A stretch of DNA of 64,000 bases from positions 1 to 64,000 of the forward strand of contig CBDCYT010000001.1 in NCBI GenBank assembly GCA_965224325.1, written 5' to 3'. The position numbers were made by a program, and so were the translations under genes. Each line of letters opens with the position of its first letter. Positions within the stretch are counted from its first letter, which is position 1. Shown piece after piece: positions 45,801 to 56,899 of the stretch. This stretch comes from CBDCMJ01 sp965224325. Lineage in GTDB: Bacteria > Chloroflexota > Dehalococcoidia > Lucifugimonadales > UBA3495. The notes beneath the pieces are model-generated. The model saw only the letters and a list, made by a program, of their open reading frames with translations. It had not been told where the DNA came from and did no database searches.

Positions 45801-48800
45801 GCTGCCGGGGCTCGACCAGCCGCTGTCGCCCTCGTCGTTGGTGGCCCGCACCTGCACCTGGTAGAGCGAGTCGGCGTCCAGCCCGTCGATGGTGGCGCTG
45901 GTCCCCGTCTCGTCCTGCGGGCCGTCCGCAAAGACCCCAGCGCTTCCTTTGCGGTATTGCAGGTCGTAGGAGTCGATGTCGAGTTTGCCGGTGTTGTCGG
46001 GGGCCGTCCAGCTCACCGACAGGCTGTCGCTGCTGCCGGAGACGGCCGAGACCGTGGCGGTGGCCGGTGCCGAGGGGGGCTCGTCCACGTCGAGCACGGT
46101 CACTGTGATGTCCTGGTCGGTCGTCAGCGCACGGGCGCCCGTCCCCCCGGTGGCGGTGACGGTCACCAGATAGACGTTGTTGCTATCGGCATCGGTGGGG
46201 TTCTCGTGGTCGGGCGATGTGGGGAAGGCCATCAGGCCGTTGGTCGCGTTGATCTGGAACGACGACTGGTCCGCGCCGCCGGTGATCGCGTAGGTCACCT
46301 CATCCCCGGCGTCGGCGTCCATGGCCGTCACCTGGAACGTAGCCGCCTGGTTCTCGTTCGTCGAGAACGACGCGGCGCTGGTGAATGCCGGCGCGGTGTT
46401 GGTGACGACCTGGCCGGCGACCCGGAACACGGGGGAGAGGCCGTAGAAGGGGCGGGCGCTCGAGTTGAGCGTTGCAAAGTTGGAGCTCAAGGGTCCGTAG
46501 CCAGAGGCGGAGGAGTTCGGCGACCCGAGCTGCACGCTACTGGCGCCCAGCGCGCTCGAATTGCCGCCGGTGAACGCCTCCGTGCCGTTGTGATCGCTGC
46601 CGGTAAGGGGCTTATCGGTGTCTAGGGAGGTGCTGCGGTCGCTGCCGGACTCGTCCTTGGCGTTGGCCTCGTCGTCCCAAGTTCCGTCGTAGAAATCCTC
46701 GTATTCGTCGGCAACCTTGGCGCCGCCGAGCCAGTAGATGGCCACGCCCTTGTCGTCGGCGGTGTACGTGGTGGCCGTGTTGTCGCGGGCGTCCACGTCG
46801 GCGGTGCTGCCGACCACACGGAAAGTGGAACTGTGGCTCTGGATGTCAGTATGGCCGTTGCTGGCGGCGGTCTGGACGAAAGTGTTGTAGTCACCGATGG
46901 CGGTGGCGGTGGCGTTGCGTGTGCCGGAGGAAATGAAGATGAGCCGGAACCGGTCGCCCGCGCCGAGGCCGCTGGGTATCAGGCCCCAGTCGGCGGGGAC
47001 CGTCGTCTCCGCCAACTCCTCGGCCGGCGCGTTCGTGGTGCCGCTGCCGCTCTGCGACCAGAAGCCGTCGCCGTCCTCATTGGTCGCGCGCACCTGCACC
47101 TGGTAGAGCGAGTCCGCGTCCAGCCCGTCGATGATGACGGTGAGGCCCGTCACGCCCTGCGGGCCGTCAATCCAGTTGCCGGTGGTCCCCTTGCGATATT
47201 GCAGGTCGTAGGAGTCGATGTCGGGCCTACCGGTGTTGTCGGGCGCGCTCCACGTCACCGACAGGCTGTCGGTCGTGCCGTCCACGGCGCCGACGGTGGG
47301 AGGCGCGGGCGTCGCGGGCACCTCGTCCACGTCGGTCACGGTCACGGTGATGGCCTGGTCGGTCGTCAGCGCGCGGGCGCCCGTCCCCCCGGTGGCGGTG
47401 ACGGTCACCAGATAGACGTTGTTGCCATCGGCATCGACGGGGTTCTCGTGGTCGAGGTCGAGCGACGCGAAGTCCAGCCGGCCGCTGGTCGCGTTGATCT
47501 GGAAGTGCGCCAGGTCCGCGCCGCCGGTGATGGCATAGCGCACGTCATCCCCGGCGTCGGCGTCCATGGCCGTCACCTGGAACGAAGCGAACTGGTTCTC
47601 GTCCGTCGAGAAGTCGGCGCCGGTGGTGAATGCCGGGGGGGTGTTGGGCTCCGGCACGTTGTTGACGACGGCGGGGACGCCGCCCGAGCCGGTGGTGAAC
47701 GAGGCAACGTCGTTGCCGGCCTCGTCCTCGAGGACGTTCGCGTCGTCGCCGGCGGTGGGGTACGTGTAGCTGACGATGACGGCCTGGCCGTACGTGATGG
47801 TGGGGGAGAGGTTCTTGAGTTCGAGCCTCCGATGCTTGCCATCGGCGTCCACCGGGATAGACCGCTGCCCGACTGTGACGGAGCTGCCGTCGGCGGTGAC
47901 GCTGGGGGGCGCCGAATGTTACTAAGCCGTGAAAGGCGCCATCGTCGAAGGGCTCGTCGAAGACGAGCTGGATGGAGGTACCGTCCGCTGCGACCGTGGC
48001 GCTTGCCAGCCTCGGGCGGATGCCGTCCACGAGCACGTCTCCAAAGGCGTAGGGTAAATGGGTCAACGTGGCGGCGATGCCACCTGCCGTGATGGTGCCG
48101 CCGTTGAGGGTCAGCCCGTTCGCAGGGACCCGGATCCCGTCCGTGTCCTCGTCGCCCTCCACCACGGTGTAGCTGAACAGCACCTCCTGTGTGCCGGAGC
48201 CGCTCGCGTAGTTCGCCTGCCGGGATTCGCCGCCGATGTCCAGCGCCAACTGCGGCGTGCCGCTCACCGTCACCGCCGCGCTGAAATCCACCCTCACTGA
48301 GAGTGTCCTATCGATGGCGTAGGTGCCGGGGTCGGGCGAAACAATGAATTCGACATCCGTCGGCGGGGTCTGCGCGTTCGTGGTCCCGCTGCCCGCGGTC
48401 GACCAGGCGCTGTCGCCCTCGTCGTTGGTGGCCCGCACCCGCACCTGGTAGGCCGAGTCCGCGTCCAGCCCGTCGATGGTGGCGCTGGCCACCGTCTGGT
48501 CCTGCGGGCCGTCCGTAAAGTCGCCGGTGGTGCCCTTGCGGTATTGCAGGTCGTAGGACTCGATGTCCGGCTTGCCGCTGTTGTCGGGGGCGGTCCACTC
48601 CACCAACAGGCTGTCGCTGCTGCCGGAGACGGCCGAGACCGTGGGGGCTACCGGGGCGGAGGGCGGCTCGTCCACGTCGAGCACGGTCACGGTGATGGCC
48701 TGGTCGGTCGTCAGCGCACGGGCCGCCCGTCCCCCCGGTGGCGGTGACGGTCACCCGATAGACGTTGTCCCTACCGGCGTCGGCGGGGTTCTCGTGGTCG

Positions 48801-50232
48801 AGCGTCAAGAGAAAGGCCAGCAGGCCGGTGGTCGCGTTGATCTGGAAATACGCGGTGTCCGCGCCGTCGCTGGTGATGGCATAGCTCACTTCATCCCCGT
48901 CGTCGGCGTCCTCGGCCGTCACCTGGAACGTAGCCGCCTGGTTCTCGTCCGTCGAGAACGACGCGGCGCTGGAGAACGCCGGCGGGTTGTTGGCGATGGC
49001 CTGGTCGGAGACCCGGAACACGGGGGAGAGGCCGTAGAGGGGACGAGTGCTCGAGTTGCCCGTTGAAGCGTTGGAGCTCAGGGGGCCGTTGCCAGAGGTG
49101 GAGGAGTTCGGCGACCCGAGCTGCACGCTACTGGCGCCCAGCGCTCTAGAGGATGCACCGGAGAACGCCTCCGTGCCGTTGTGATCGCTGCCGGTAAGGG
49201 GCTTATCGGTGCCTAGGGAGGTGCTGCGGTCGCTGCCGGACTCGTCCTTGGCGTTGGCCTCGTCATCCCAGGTTTCGTCGTAGAAGTCCTCGTATTCGTC
49301 CGCCACCTTGTTTCCGCCGAGCCAGTAGATGGCCACGCCCTTGTCGGCGCTGGTGTAGGTGGTGGCCGTGTTGTCGCGGGCGTCCACGTCGGCGGTGCTG
49401 CCGACCACACGGAACCCGGAGTTGTATTGCTGGATGTCGGCATGGCCGGCAGCGGCGGCGGTCTGGACGAAGCTGTTGTAGTCGGCGATGTCGGTGGCGG
49501 TGGCGTTGCGCTTCCCGGAGGTGGTGAAGATCAGCCGAAAGCTGTCGCCCGCGCCCAGGCCGCTGGGTATCAGGCCCCAGGCGGCAGGGACCGTCGTCGC
49601 CGCCTCCTGGACCTCGGCGCGGGTCACGGTCACCGCGTAGGTCTGCATGGTGGTCCCGTCCTCGGCGGTCACCGTCACCGAGACCGCCGTGTCGCCGACG
49701 GCGAGCGTGACCTGGTGGCCGTCCGCCGTGTCGTCGGCATCGGCGGGGACGATCGCGACCGTGGCGCCGTCGTCGTTCGCCGTCGCCGTGACCGTGGTCG
49801 AGGCCACATCGTTGTCGACGCTCGCCGTGTAGGCGAGCGTGTCCGCAGCGAAGCTGGGCGACAGCGTGATGCCGCTCAGCGACAACGCGCCCAGCGTCGC
49901 GTCGTCGGACACGGCCTCGGCCGCCGGCAGGCCGTAGGCGTACAGTTTGTCGTCTCCCGTGTCCACCACCCACAGCGTGGCGCCGTCGGACCATATGCCT
50001 GCCGGATGGTCGTTTCCCTCCTCCAAGTCGAAGCTCCTGGCAGAGCCGTACGCCATGTCGGACATGCTGTAGGAAAAGACCTTCTGTGCGCCCGAGGTTG
50101 TGTCCACCACGAACATATCCATGCCGTCGGACCATATGCCCCGGGAGAACCCGTTGCCGGCGTCCATCAGCGTGTTGAAGTCGCTGTCCGCGTCCCGCGT
50201 CCCGTACTCGTTGTCGGGGGTGTCCGGGTCAT
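42819..50232 (-). pseudogene. Giant cadherin / fibronectin-III surface protein, 5'-truncated and frameshifted
   Basis: About 2470 codons are spread over three frames. A one-base insertion near 48723 (GGGCCGCCCG where other repeats have GGGCGCCCG) and a slip at the G6 tract 47904-47909 separate them. Modules are cadherin repeats (FSTDENQAATFQVTA ... YLVTVTATGGTGARALTTDQ), FN3 domains (DSYDLQYRKGTTG ... GLDADSLYQVQVRATN), a SwmB-like domain and Calx-beta-like and Ig-like parts. The C-terminal end is STWLDIAAE. No signal peptide is seen because the 5' end stops at a junction with dnaE2 near 50232. It would be a secreted adhesin. If the two shifts are sequencing errors, the frame from 50167 is otherwise continuous. 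Confidence 0.8.
45050..50170. repeat. Tandem duplication of about 2.6 kb inside the surface gene
   Basis: Matching landmarks lie about 2.59 kb apart. The string GCGTAGGGTAAATGGGTCAA is at about 45465 and 48050, and TAGGGAGGTGCTGCGGTCGC at about 46622 and 49213. Both copies contain the order cadherin-FN3-Ig plus the DNTATTYT / WGLIPSGLGAGD module. Divergence of a few percent shows an old duplication. Confidence 0.75.
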
Positions 50233-50235
50233 TGA

Positions 50236-52725
50236 CGCGCTCGTCTCGCCAACAGCCTGGGCATCCGGCCCATCACGGGCGGTGAGCTGACACTGACCGA
50301 CGGCACAAGGCTCACGCTCCTGGCGAGGACACGGGCCGGGTACTCCAACATCTCGCGGCTCTTCACAAGGGCCAACGCCGGCGACCGCAGGGAGCCGAGG
50401 CTCGATCCCGCGCTTCTGTCCCACCACTCCGAGGGCGTCATACTGCTCACGGGCGGGCGGGATGGGCGTCTCTCGAAACTTGCGATGGACCGCCGGTCCG
50501 GTGAGGTCGGGGAGCTGTTGGGGCGGTACCTGGAGTGGTACGGCGCCGGGTCGGTTTACGTCGAGCTCCAGCGGAACCTCCTGCACGGGGACACCGACCG
50601 CAACAGGAAGTTGGTCAGGGTCGCCGGAGAGGTCGGCGTCCCCGTGGTTGCCACCAACGACGTCCACTACCACCGCCCCGAACGCTCCCGTCTCCAGGAC
50701 GCTCTGGTCGCCGTAAGGCTCAACACCACCATAGACCAGGCGCTGCCGCACCTCCGGCCCAACCACCACTTCCACCTGAAGTCCCACGCCCAGATGGAGC
50801 AGCTCTTTGCCGAATGGCCGGAGGCAGTGTCAAACACCCTTCGCGTCGCGGAGCGGTGCGAATTCGACCTCGGCAGGGACCTCGGCTACACCCTGCCGGA
50901 CCCTGCCGTGCCGGAGGGATACACAGTGCAAAGCTATCTCCAGAGGCTCTGCTACGAGGCGGCCGCCCGGCGCTACGGCGCCTCGCTGCCCCAGCGAGTC
51001 AAGGAGCGCCTTGGGGAGGAGTTCCGGCTGATCGAGCACCTCAACCTGGCGGGCTTCCTACTGCTCTACAGGGAGATCGCCCTCGTCGCCCAGCTGATCA
51101 TGGAGGAGCGGGGATTGGTAGACCCCGAGACGCCGGTTGAAGAGCGACCTCCCGGAAGGGGGCGCGGCTCGTCGGTGGCCCTGCTGGTCGGATACCTCAT
51201 CGGAATAAGCCACGTCGATCCCCTGAAGTGGGACCTCACCCTGGAACGCTTCATCTCCGAAGACATGACAACCCTCCCCGACATCGATCTCGACTTCCCC
51301 AGGGGTCTCAGGGACGAGCTGATCGAGCGTGTCCACAAGCACTTCGGGCCGGAGTACGCCGTCCTGACCGGAGCCATCACAACGTACAAAGTGAAGGGCA
51401 TCATCCAAGACCTCGGCAAGGCCCTGGGGCTTCCGCAGGAGCATCTGTCCCTGCTCTCGAAGCAGCTGCACTCCCACGACGCGGCGGACCTCCGGGACGA
51501 GATGGCGCAGCTCCCGGACTTCAGGGACCGGGTGGACGCACCGGGCTGGCGGGACCTGCTCGAGCTTGCCCCGCAGCTGATGGACGCCCGCAAGGGGCTG
51601 GGCCAGCACGTCGGCGGCATGGTGCTCAGCAGTTCGCCCATACCGGAGATGGTCCCCATGAGGGCCGGGGCGATGGACGGGCGGTACATCATGGACTGGA
51701 ACAAGGACAGCGTGGCCGACGCCGGGTTCGCCAAGATCGATATTCTCTCCCTGCCGGTGCTGGACCAACTGGAGGAGGCCCTCGACCTCGTTGAGGCGCG
51801 GGAAGGCAGACGGCCCGATGTAAGTAGGATAGACCCGGAGGACGCCAACGTGTACGACATGATCAACGCGGGCCTGTCGAAGGGGGTCTTCCTGCTCCAG
51901 TCACCAGCGCAGCTCAAGATGGGGCAGCGTCTGAAGTCACGCAACCTCCTAGACCTCGCCTACCAGGTCGCCCTCATCAGGCCCGGTGTCGGCGTTCAGG
52001 GCAGCGCCGTCTCCCAGTTCGTCGAGCGCTACCGGCACGGGGCGGGGTGGGAGTACGAACACCCGCTGGAAAGGCGTGCCCTGGCACGGGGTTACGGGAT
52101 AATCGTCTGGCGGGAACAGGTGGTGCAGCTCATCGAGGACGTGGCAGGCATGACCGCAGCGGAAGCGGACGAGGTGCGCCGCGCCTTCGCCAGGCCCAAC
52201 AACGAGCACCTCATCGCCATGCACTGGAATCGGTTCCTCGAAGGCGCGAGACGCAACGGCGTCCCGGAGGAGACCGCCGGGAAGATATTCTCGAAGATCA
52301 ACGGCCACTACATGTTCCCGGAGTCCCACTCCCACGCCTTCGCCGTCACCGCGTACCAGGCCGCGTGGCTAAAGCGTTACCATCCGCTGGAGTTCTTCGT
52401 CACGCTGATAAACAACCAGCCGATGGGCTTCTACCCGATGGAGACGTTGAAGCAGGACGCGCGGCGTTTCGGCGTGCCTTTCCTGAACCCCTGCGTGAAC
52501 GTGAGCCTGGCGGCGTGCACTCCTGAGAACGGCTCGGTGCGGCTGGGTCTTCAGCTCGTCAAAGATGTTGGTGCGGAGTCGGCGAGGCTCATCGTGAATG
52601 AAAGAGAGCGGCGCGGCCCCTACGTCACGGCGGGAGATCTGGTGCGCCGGACGGGTCTGAAGCCACAGGCCGTGCTGTCGCTGGCGATGGCCGGGGCTTT
52701 CGACGCCGTCACTCCCAACCGCAGG
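50236..52725 (+). pseudogene. dnaE2: Error-prone DNA polymerase III alpha subunit, both ends truncated
   Basis: The frame opens after a TGA at 50233-50235 and reads ANSLGIRPITGGELTLTDG, the PHP domain. It continues with VPVVATNDVHYHRPER, then the polymerase core: RGRGSSVALLVGYLIGISHV, LPDIDLDFPRG with catalytic acids, and GINFSK-type fingers (KINGHYMFPESHSHAFAVTA). It ends at AMAGAFDAVT near 52710. Roughly 50 N-terminal residues are missing. So is the C-terminal OB/tail, replaced by IS66 sequence. DnaE2 performs lesion-bypass synthesis with ImuA/ImuB, neither of which is here. ATG 50485 is the first possible start and would cut into the PHP domain. Confidence 0.88.
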
Positions 52726-53795
52726 GCGGGAGGGTGTGCGGCAGCCGCCAGGTGATCACCCTGCCCCGGGTACGGGCGCGGGTAACCGAGCACGTGGTGT
52801 TGGAACGCACCTGTCAGAAGTGCCGGAAGCGGTGGGCCCCGGAACCGGACTGGAGTGCTATAACGGCGGGCCGGCAGCGGGTGGGGATCTCGGTGCAGAG
52901 TGAAGTAAGCGTGCTAAGGGAGGAGTGCCGGCTCCCCTTCCGGGTGATACAGCGCTACCTGAAGTGGCGCTTCGGTCTGGGCCTTAGCGTGGGGGAACTG
53001 ACGGCGTTGACCCGTGGGGCGGCGGAGCATGGCCGGGAGGAGTACGACCGGCTGCGCCAGGAGATCAGGGCCAGCCCCGTGGTGTACGGGGACGAGACGG
53101 GTTGGCGCCAAGACGGCCGCAACGGGTATCTCTGGAGCTTCAGCACTCCAGAGGTGCGCTACTTTCTCTACCGGGCCAGCCGGGGCCGGACGGTGGTGGA
53201 GGAGGTGTTGGGGGATGAGTTCGAGGGGGTGCTGGTCAGCGACTTCTATGGGGCCTACAACGTGTACCAGGGGCCGCACCAGAGGTGTTGGACCCATCTC
53301 TTGCGGGACGTTCACCAATTGAACGAGCAATACCCGCAGGACCAGGACCTGGCCAGATGGAGCCAACAGGTGCGGCAGGCGTATGACCGTGCCCGAGCTT
53401 ACCCCGGCCCTGACCCGGGATTGCCGGAAACAGTGCGGCGGTCCCGGCGGGTGAAGCAACAACAGCAGTAGCAGCAGCAGCTATGGGCTATGTGCAAGCC
53501 TTACTTGGTCAGCGATGCGCCCATGAGGGTGCTGTGCCAGCGAGTGGAACGCTTCTTGCCCGAGCTGTTCACCTTCGTCGCCGAGCCCCAAGCGTCTGCG
53601 GACAACAACGCGGCGGAGCGGAGCCTGCGTCCGCCGGTGGTGAGCCGGAAGATCAGCGGCGGGACCCGTTCAGAGCAGGGAAGCGAGACCAAGAGCATCC
53701 TGGCTTCCTTGTTCGGCACCTGGCGCCTGCAAGAACGCAACCCCTACCTCGCTCTACAGTCCATCCTCTCCAAACCCCTACCTGTCCCACTCTGA
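52726..53795 (+). pseudogene. IS66-family transposase TnpC, 5'-truncated with in-frame amber stop
   Basis: The frame starts at the join with dnaE2 (VCGSRQVITLPRVRARV) and includes the zinc-finger CQKC and the catalytic region VVYGDETGWRQDGRNGYLW and GVLVSDFYGAYNVYQGPHQR. TAG at 53469-53471 interrupts a CAA/CAG run (KQQQQ stop QQQ). The same frame then continues to SADNNAAERSLRPPVVSRKI and ends at 53795. The N-terminal part and the accessory genes tnpA/tnpB are missing. The amber codon is one base from CAG. Confidence 0.85.
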
Positions 53796-53916
53796 ACAGT
53801 TACCTGGCAAGGGTGCCCTTGACACGACAGGGGAGCGCGACGTATGTTCCTTGGGCGAGAGCAAGCTCAAAATGGACATTTCGGTTTCAGGCGAAATGTG
53901 ATGGGAGGATCGATCA

Positions 53917-54648
53917 ATGACGGAAAAGAACAATGCCGATGAAAAGGAAATGGAAGAAGCAGAGGGTGGTGCTCCGCCAGACCCTTCAATGATTTCTCCG
54001 GAGATGCGAAAGGTCTACCTCTGCGTGAGCGATACGTTGTTTGAACAAGGCAGGAGACCATCTTCTGAGGAGGTTGCACAAAACACCGGCCTTCCCGTAG
54101 AGGCAGTCGAGGCTATACTGGATGCATTTGAAAGCGTATACGGCATTTATAGAGACCCTTTCTTCAAGAATGTTATCGCTTTCTATCCGGTGGCAGGAAT
54201 ACCTACGATACACAAGCTGATCAGGCCGGATGGAGGACGTGTTTCCTATTCTCCTTGCGCGATGGATGCCCTGACACTTCCGCCCACTTTGGGTAAGGAC
54301 CTCAGAGTGAAATCGTCCTGCAGATATTGTGACCGAGAAATCTCCATAGGCTACGGGGGACATGGAACCCAAATCGTGGATCGTTCTCCGGATGACATAT
54401 GGATTTGGCTCGAAAACAGATTGCCGCGTAATGCGCCCTACTATCTCATCACGTGTGTCAACACCAATTTCTTTTGCTCCAAGAACCATTTGGACAAGTG
54501 GCTGGACGAAGAAACCATGGAGAGAAGCGGCAAAGCCTATAGTCTGGATGAAGCGTTTGCAGCAAGGGAAGACTGGTGCACCTACAAAATGTATAAATTG
54601 GTTACTGAGGGACGGCCTTGGGGTGGTAAGGCCCTCGACGAGGTTTAA
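53917..54648 (+). CDS. Organomercurial-lyase (MerB)-like protein
   Basis: 243 aa with a GGGAGG ribosome site. An N-terminal winged-helix-like region (PSSEEVAQNTGLPVEAVEAI) precedes a MerB-type core: FYPVAGIPTIHKL, SYSPCAMDALTLPPTLGK and CVNTNFFCSKNHLDKWL. Cys114, Asp117 and Cys187 correspond to the Cys-Asp-Cys triad that breaks the carbon-mercury bond in MerB. A CRYC pair (135, 138) is extra. MerB is cytosolic and normally works with mercuric reductase MerA, which is absent here. It may therefore act on another organometal or be a relative of different function. The gene is intact amid broken neighbours. Confidence 0.75.
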   Translation: MTEKNNADEKEMEEAEGGAPPDPSMISPEMRKVYLCVSDTLFEQGRRPSSEEVAQNTGLPVEAVEAILDAFESVYGIYRDPFFKNVIAFYPVAGIPTIHKLIRPDGGRVSYSPCAMDALTLPPTLGKDLRVKSSCRYCDREISIGYGGHGTQIVDRSPDDIWIWLENRLPRNAPYYLITCVNTNFFCSKNHLDKWLDEETMERSGKAYSLDEAFAAREDWCTYKMYKLVTEGRPWGGKALDEV

Positions 54649-54710
54649 ATTTGCAGAAACTTGGATATGTTGACAACCGGAAAAAATGGGACAACCTGAG
54701 ACCCGAGAGA

Positions 54711-54912
54711 TCAGCGGTCGGATCGAGGTATAGTCAACTCCCTGAGAATCCTGTTGTGCCGTCTTCGCCGTTCGATCGTTTGGGCCTGTACCTCCTTCCT
54801 TCGCCGTAGGACCTCATCTCTCCTGTTCCTTGGCACGTCCGAGGGCGTCAGGGCGTCACGTTGCCCAAGGCCTTGTGGTAGCCCCGGTAGTTGGAGTAGC
54901 TGACGAAGGCGA
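54711..54912 (-). pseudogene. IS3/integrase-core transposase C-terminal scrap
   Basis: On the minus strand, YSNYRGYHKALGNVTP is followed after a frameshift by SDVPRNRRDEVLRRRKEVQA and ERRRRHNRILREL. This is the usual end of IS3/IS481-type transposases. The frameshift is caused by a direct 8-bp duplication, TGACGCCC, near 54850. Everything upstream is lost. Confidence 0.65.
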
Positions 54913-55107
54913 CTATTCACATACCGGGCAAGTCCGGGCCACGAAGACGTGGTCGGTCACCTCAACCGGGACTATCGGAATCTCGATGAGTTCCAGACCC
55001 AGCTGTACCCATCCTCCAGCCAGACCAGTGCCGCAATCAAGACAGGTCTCCACAGCGTGCTCCGCCCGGCGCGTGGGTGTCATGCGTCGGCGGGCGAAGC
55101 CGTGGGG

Positions 55108-56242
55108 TCTTGGCAGCCTGTCCCAATTGCATTACTTAACGCTCAATAACAACGACTTTGTAGGGGTTATCCCGACCCAACTGGGCAACCTCGCCAACCT
55201 GCGGAGCCTAGACCTCCGCCGCAACCAGTTGACGGGGCCCATTCCTCCTCAACTCGCAATCCTCCCCAGCTTGCGATTTCTAAATCTCGAATAGAACCAA
55301 CTGACCGGGTCCATTCCTCCTCAGCTCTCCACCCTCGCGAGTCTTGGTCGCCTGCAGCTCGGTCGAAACCAGTTGACGGGGCCGATCCCGCCTCAACTCG
55401 GCAACCTCGCCAACCTGGAATTTCTGTCGCTCGGCTTCAACCGACTAGACGGGACTATTCCTCCTCACCTTGGAAACCTCGCGAGTCTCCAAGGCCTGTG
55501 GCTCAGCGACAACCAACTGACCGGGCCCATCCCATCCCCACTCGGCAACCTCGCCAACCTGCAGGGGCTATATCTCAGCAACAACCAACTGACTGGCGAG
55601 CTTCCATTGAGCCTGACAGAACTCGCAGCACTGATGTCCTTCCACTTTCAGGGCAATGTGGGGCTTTGCGCGCCGCCCGACTCCGCGTTCCAGGTCTGGC
55701 TCGAAGATATCGACGACCTGGCGGGCGATACGTGCGCGACAACACCTGCGGCGGGTACGCCTGTCCCTACCTCGGACAGGCCAGCGCTTGTGGCTCTATA
55801 TGACGCCGCCGGCGGACCTAACTGGAAGAACAATGCCAACTGGTTGAGCGACAGGCGGCTTAGCGAATGGTACGGCGGTACTACTGATGGCCATAGCAGC
55901 GTTACTAGATTGAATCTCGAGCACAACGGGTTGACCAGCCTCATACCGCCGGAGCTTGGCAACCTGTCCCAACTGCATTACTTAACGCTCAATGGCAACG
56001 ACTTTGTAGGGGTTATCCAGACCCAACTGAGTAAATTGAGCAAGTTGGAATCGCTCACGTTGCGTCGAAGTGAATTGAGCGGCGCTATACCGCCCTGGAT
56101 AGGCCAATTGGCAAACTTGGAGCGGCTAGACCTCTCACACAATGAGTTGGCCGGAGATATCCCACCTGACCTAACCAAAGCGGACCGGTCCTCGACTGAC
56201 ACCCCGCACCAGATATGGGAAGGGACGACTGACTCTGCGTAA
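55108..56242 (+). pseudogene. Plant-type leucine-rich-repeat surface protein, broken
   Basis: Repeats of the form LGNLANLQGLYLSNNQLTG run in one frame from about 55108, interrupted by TAG at 55292-55294. They continue to a capping segment with GNVGLCAPPDSAFQVW and a second LRR run after a PALVALYDAAGGPNWKNN spacer. The last repeats end in KADRSSTDTPHQIW where the DUF5131 fragment begins on the other strand. The 5' end and signal peptide are missing. The spacer motif is standard in secreted bacterial LRR proteins. Confidence 0.8.
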
Positions 56243-56608
56243 GCGAAGCCTGAGATAGTCCCTCATTAGGGAACTCAGTTTGGTGACAATCTGATAGACA
56301 TGCCAGCCGGCCTTCTCCATTACGTCAAACACACGGTCAACGAAACTCCAAGGGACTTCTTTATGGAAGAGGTCGCTCATGGAATTTACAAATATCTGAC
56401 GCGACCGCCTCCACCGCAGAGGTTGTCCCAGACGTTCCTCGCGCGGCGTTAAGTCGAAGCCCACCTCAAAAGGATGCCCCGCCACTCCGGGGAATCGTTC
56501 GGCAAACCTCTCGGCATAGCAGTTGTCGCATCCGCGAGATACCTTGGTACACCCCGTAACAGGGTTCCAAGTTGAGTCAGTCCACTCGATAGCGGAAGTC
56601 TCAGCCAT
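56235..56608 (-). pseudogene. DUF5131 (phage Gp37/Gp68-like) protein, 3'-truncated
   Basis: The start is ATG 56608 (MAETSAIEW). The N-terminal half carries WTDSTWNPVTGCTKVSRGCD-NCYAERF, with the three cysteines of this radical-SAM-like family, and IFVNSMSDLFHKEVPW. After KAGWHVYQIVTKLSSLMRDY the frame runs into LRR sequence. Full-length members are about 250-300 residues. These genes usually neighbour a TcmP partner; none is adjacent here, though TcmP-like proteins occur near 9.5 and 12.9 kb. Confidence 0.8.
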
Positions 56609-56899
56609 AGAAAGTCCCGAACCAGAATTCAATTCTGACTGAGTCCTGAATTCCAGATAGGGAAAACAGAACCGATGTGTGCCCCAATAACGAGCATTTC
56701 CGCTCTATGGGCAACGATGCACGATGGAAACTCTCTGGCGCTAGGCGCGAATGCCAGAAGACGACCTCGGTGTCATTTCTCACTGGAAACCTGCCAATGG
56801 GCGCGAAAGAATCACGCTTCGAGCTCACCGCGCTCTGGAAACTTAGGGGACCGGAGAATGGCCGGCCTCCTGCAGCTCCGGGTGTATCATAGAGCAGCT

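Noticed and set aside
43614..48092. Several long plus-strand Arg/Gly/Val-rich frames opposite the surface gene
   Set aside because: High GC and repetitive coding DNA produce long antisense frames; composition is non-protein-like.
51058..51944. Minus-strand frames opposite dnaE2
   Set aside because: They are antisense to conserved polymerase motifs.
39282..55294. Three genes interrupted by an in-frame TAG (39282, 53469, 55292), suggesting amber recoding
   Set aside because: Intact genes here end normally in TAG (for example 30725, 31702, 60013, 63271), and the three interrupted genes are also truncated. Ordinary pseudogene decay explains them better.
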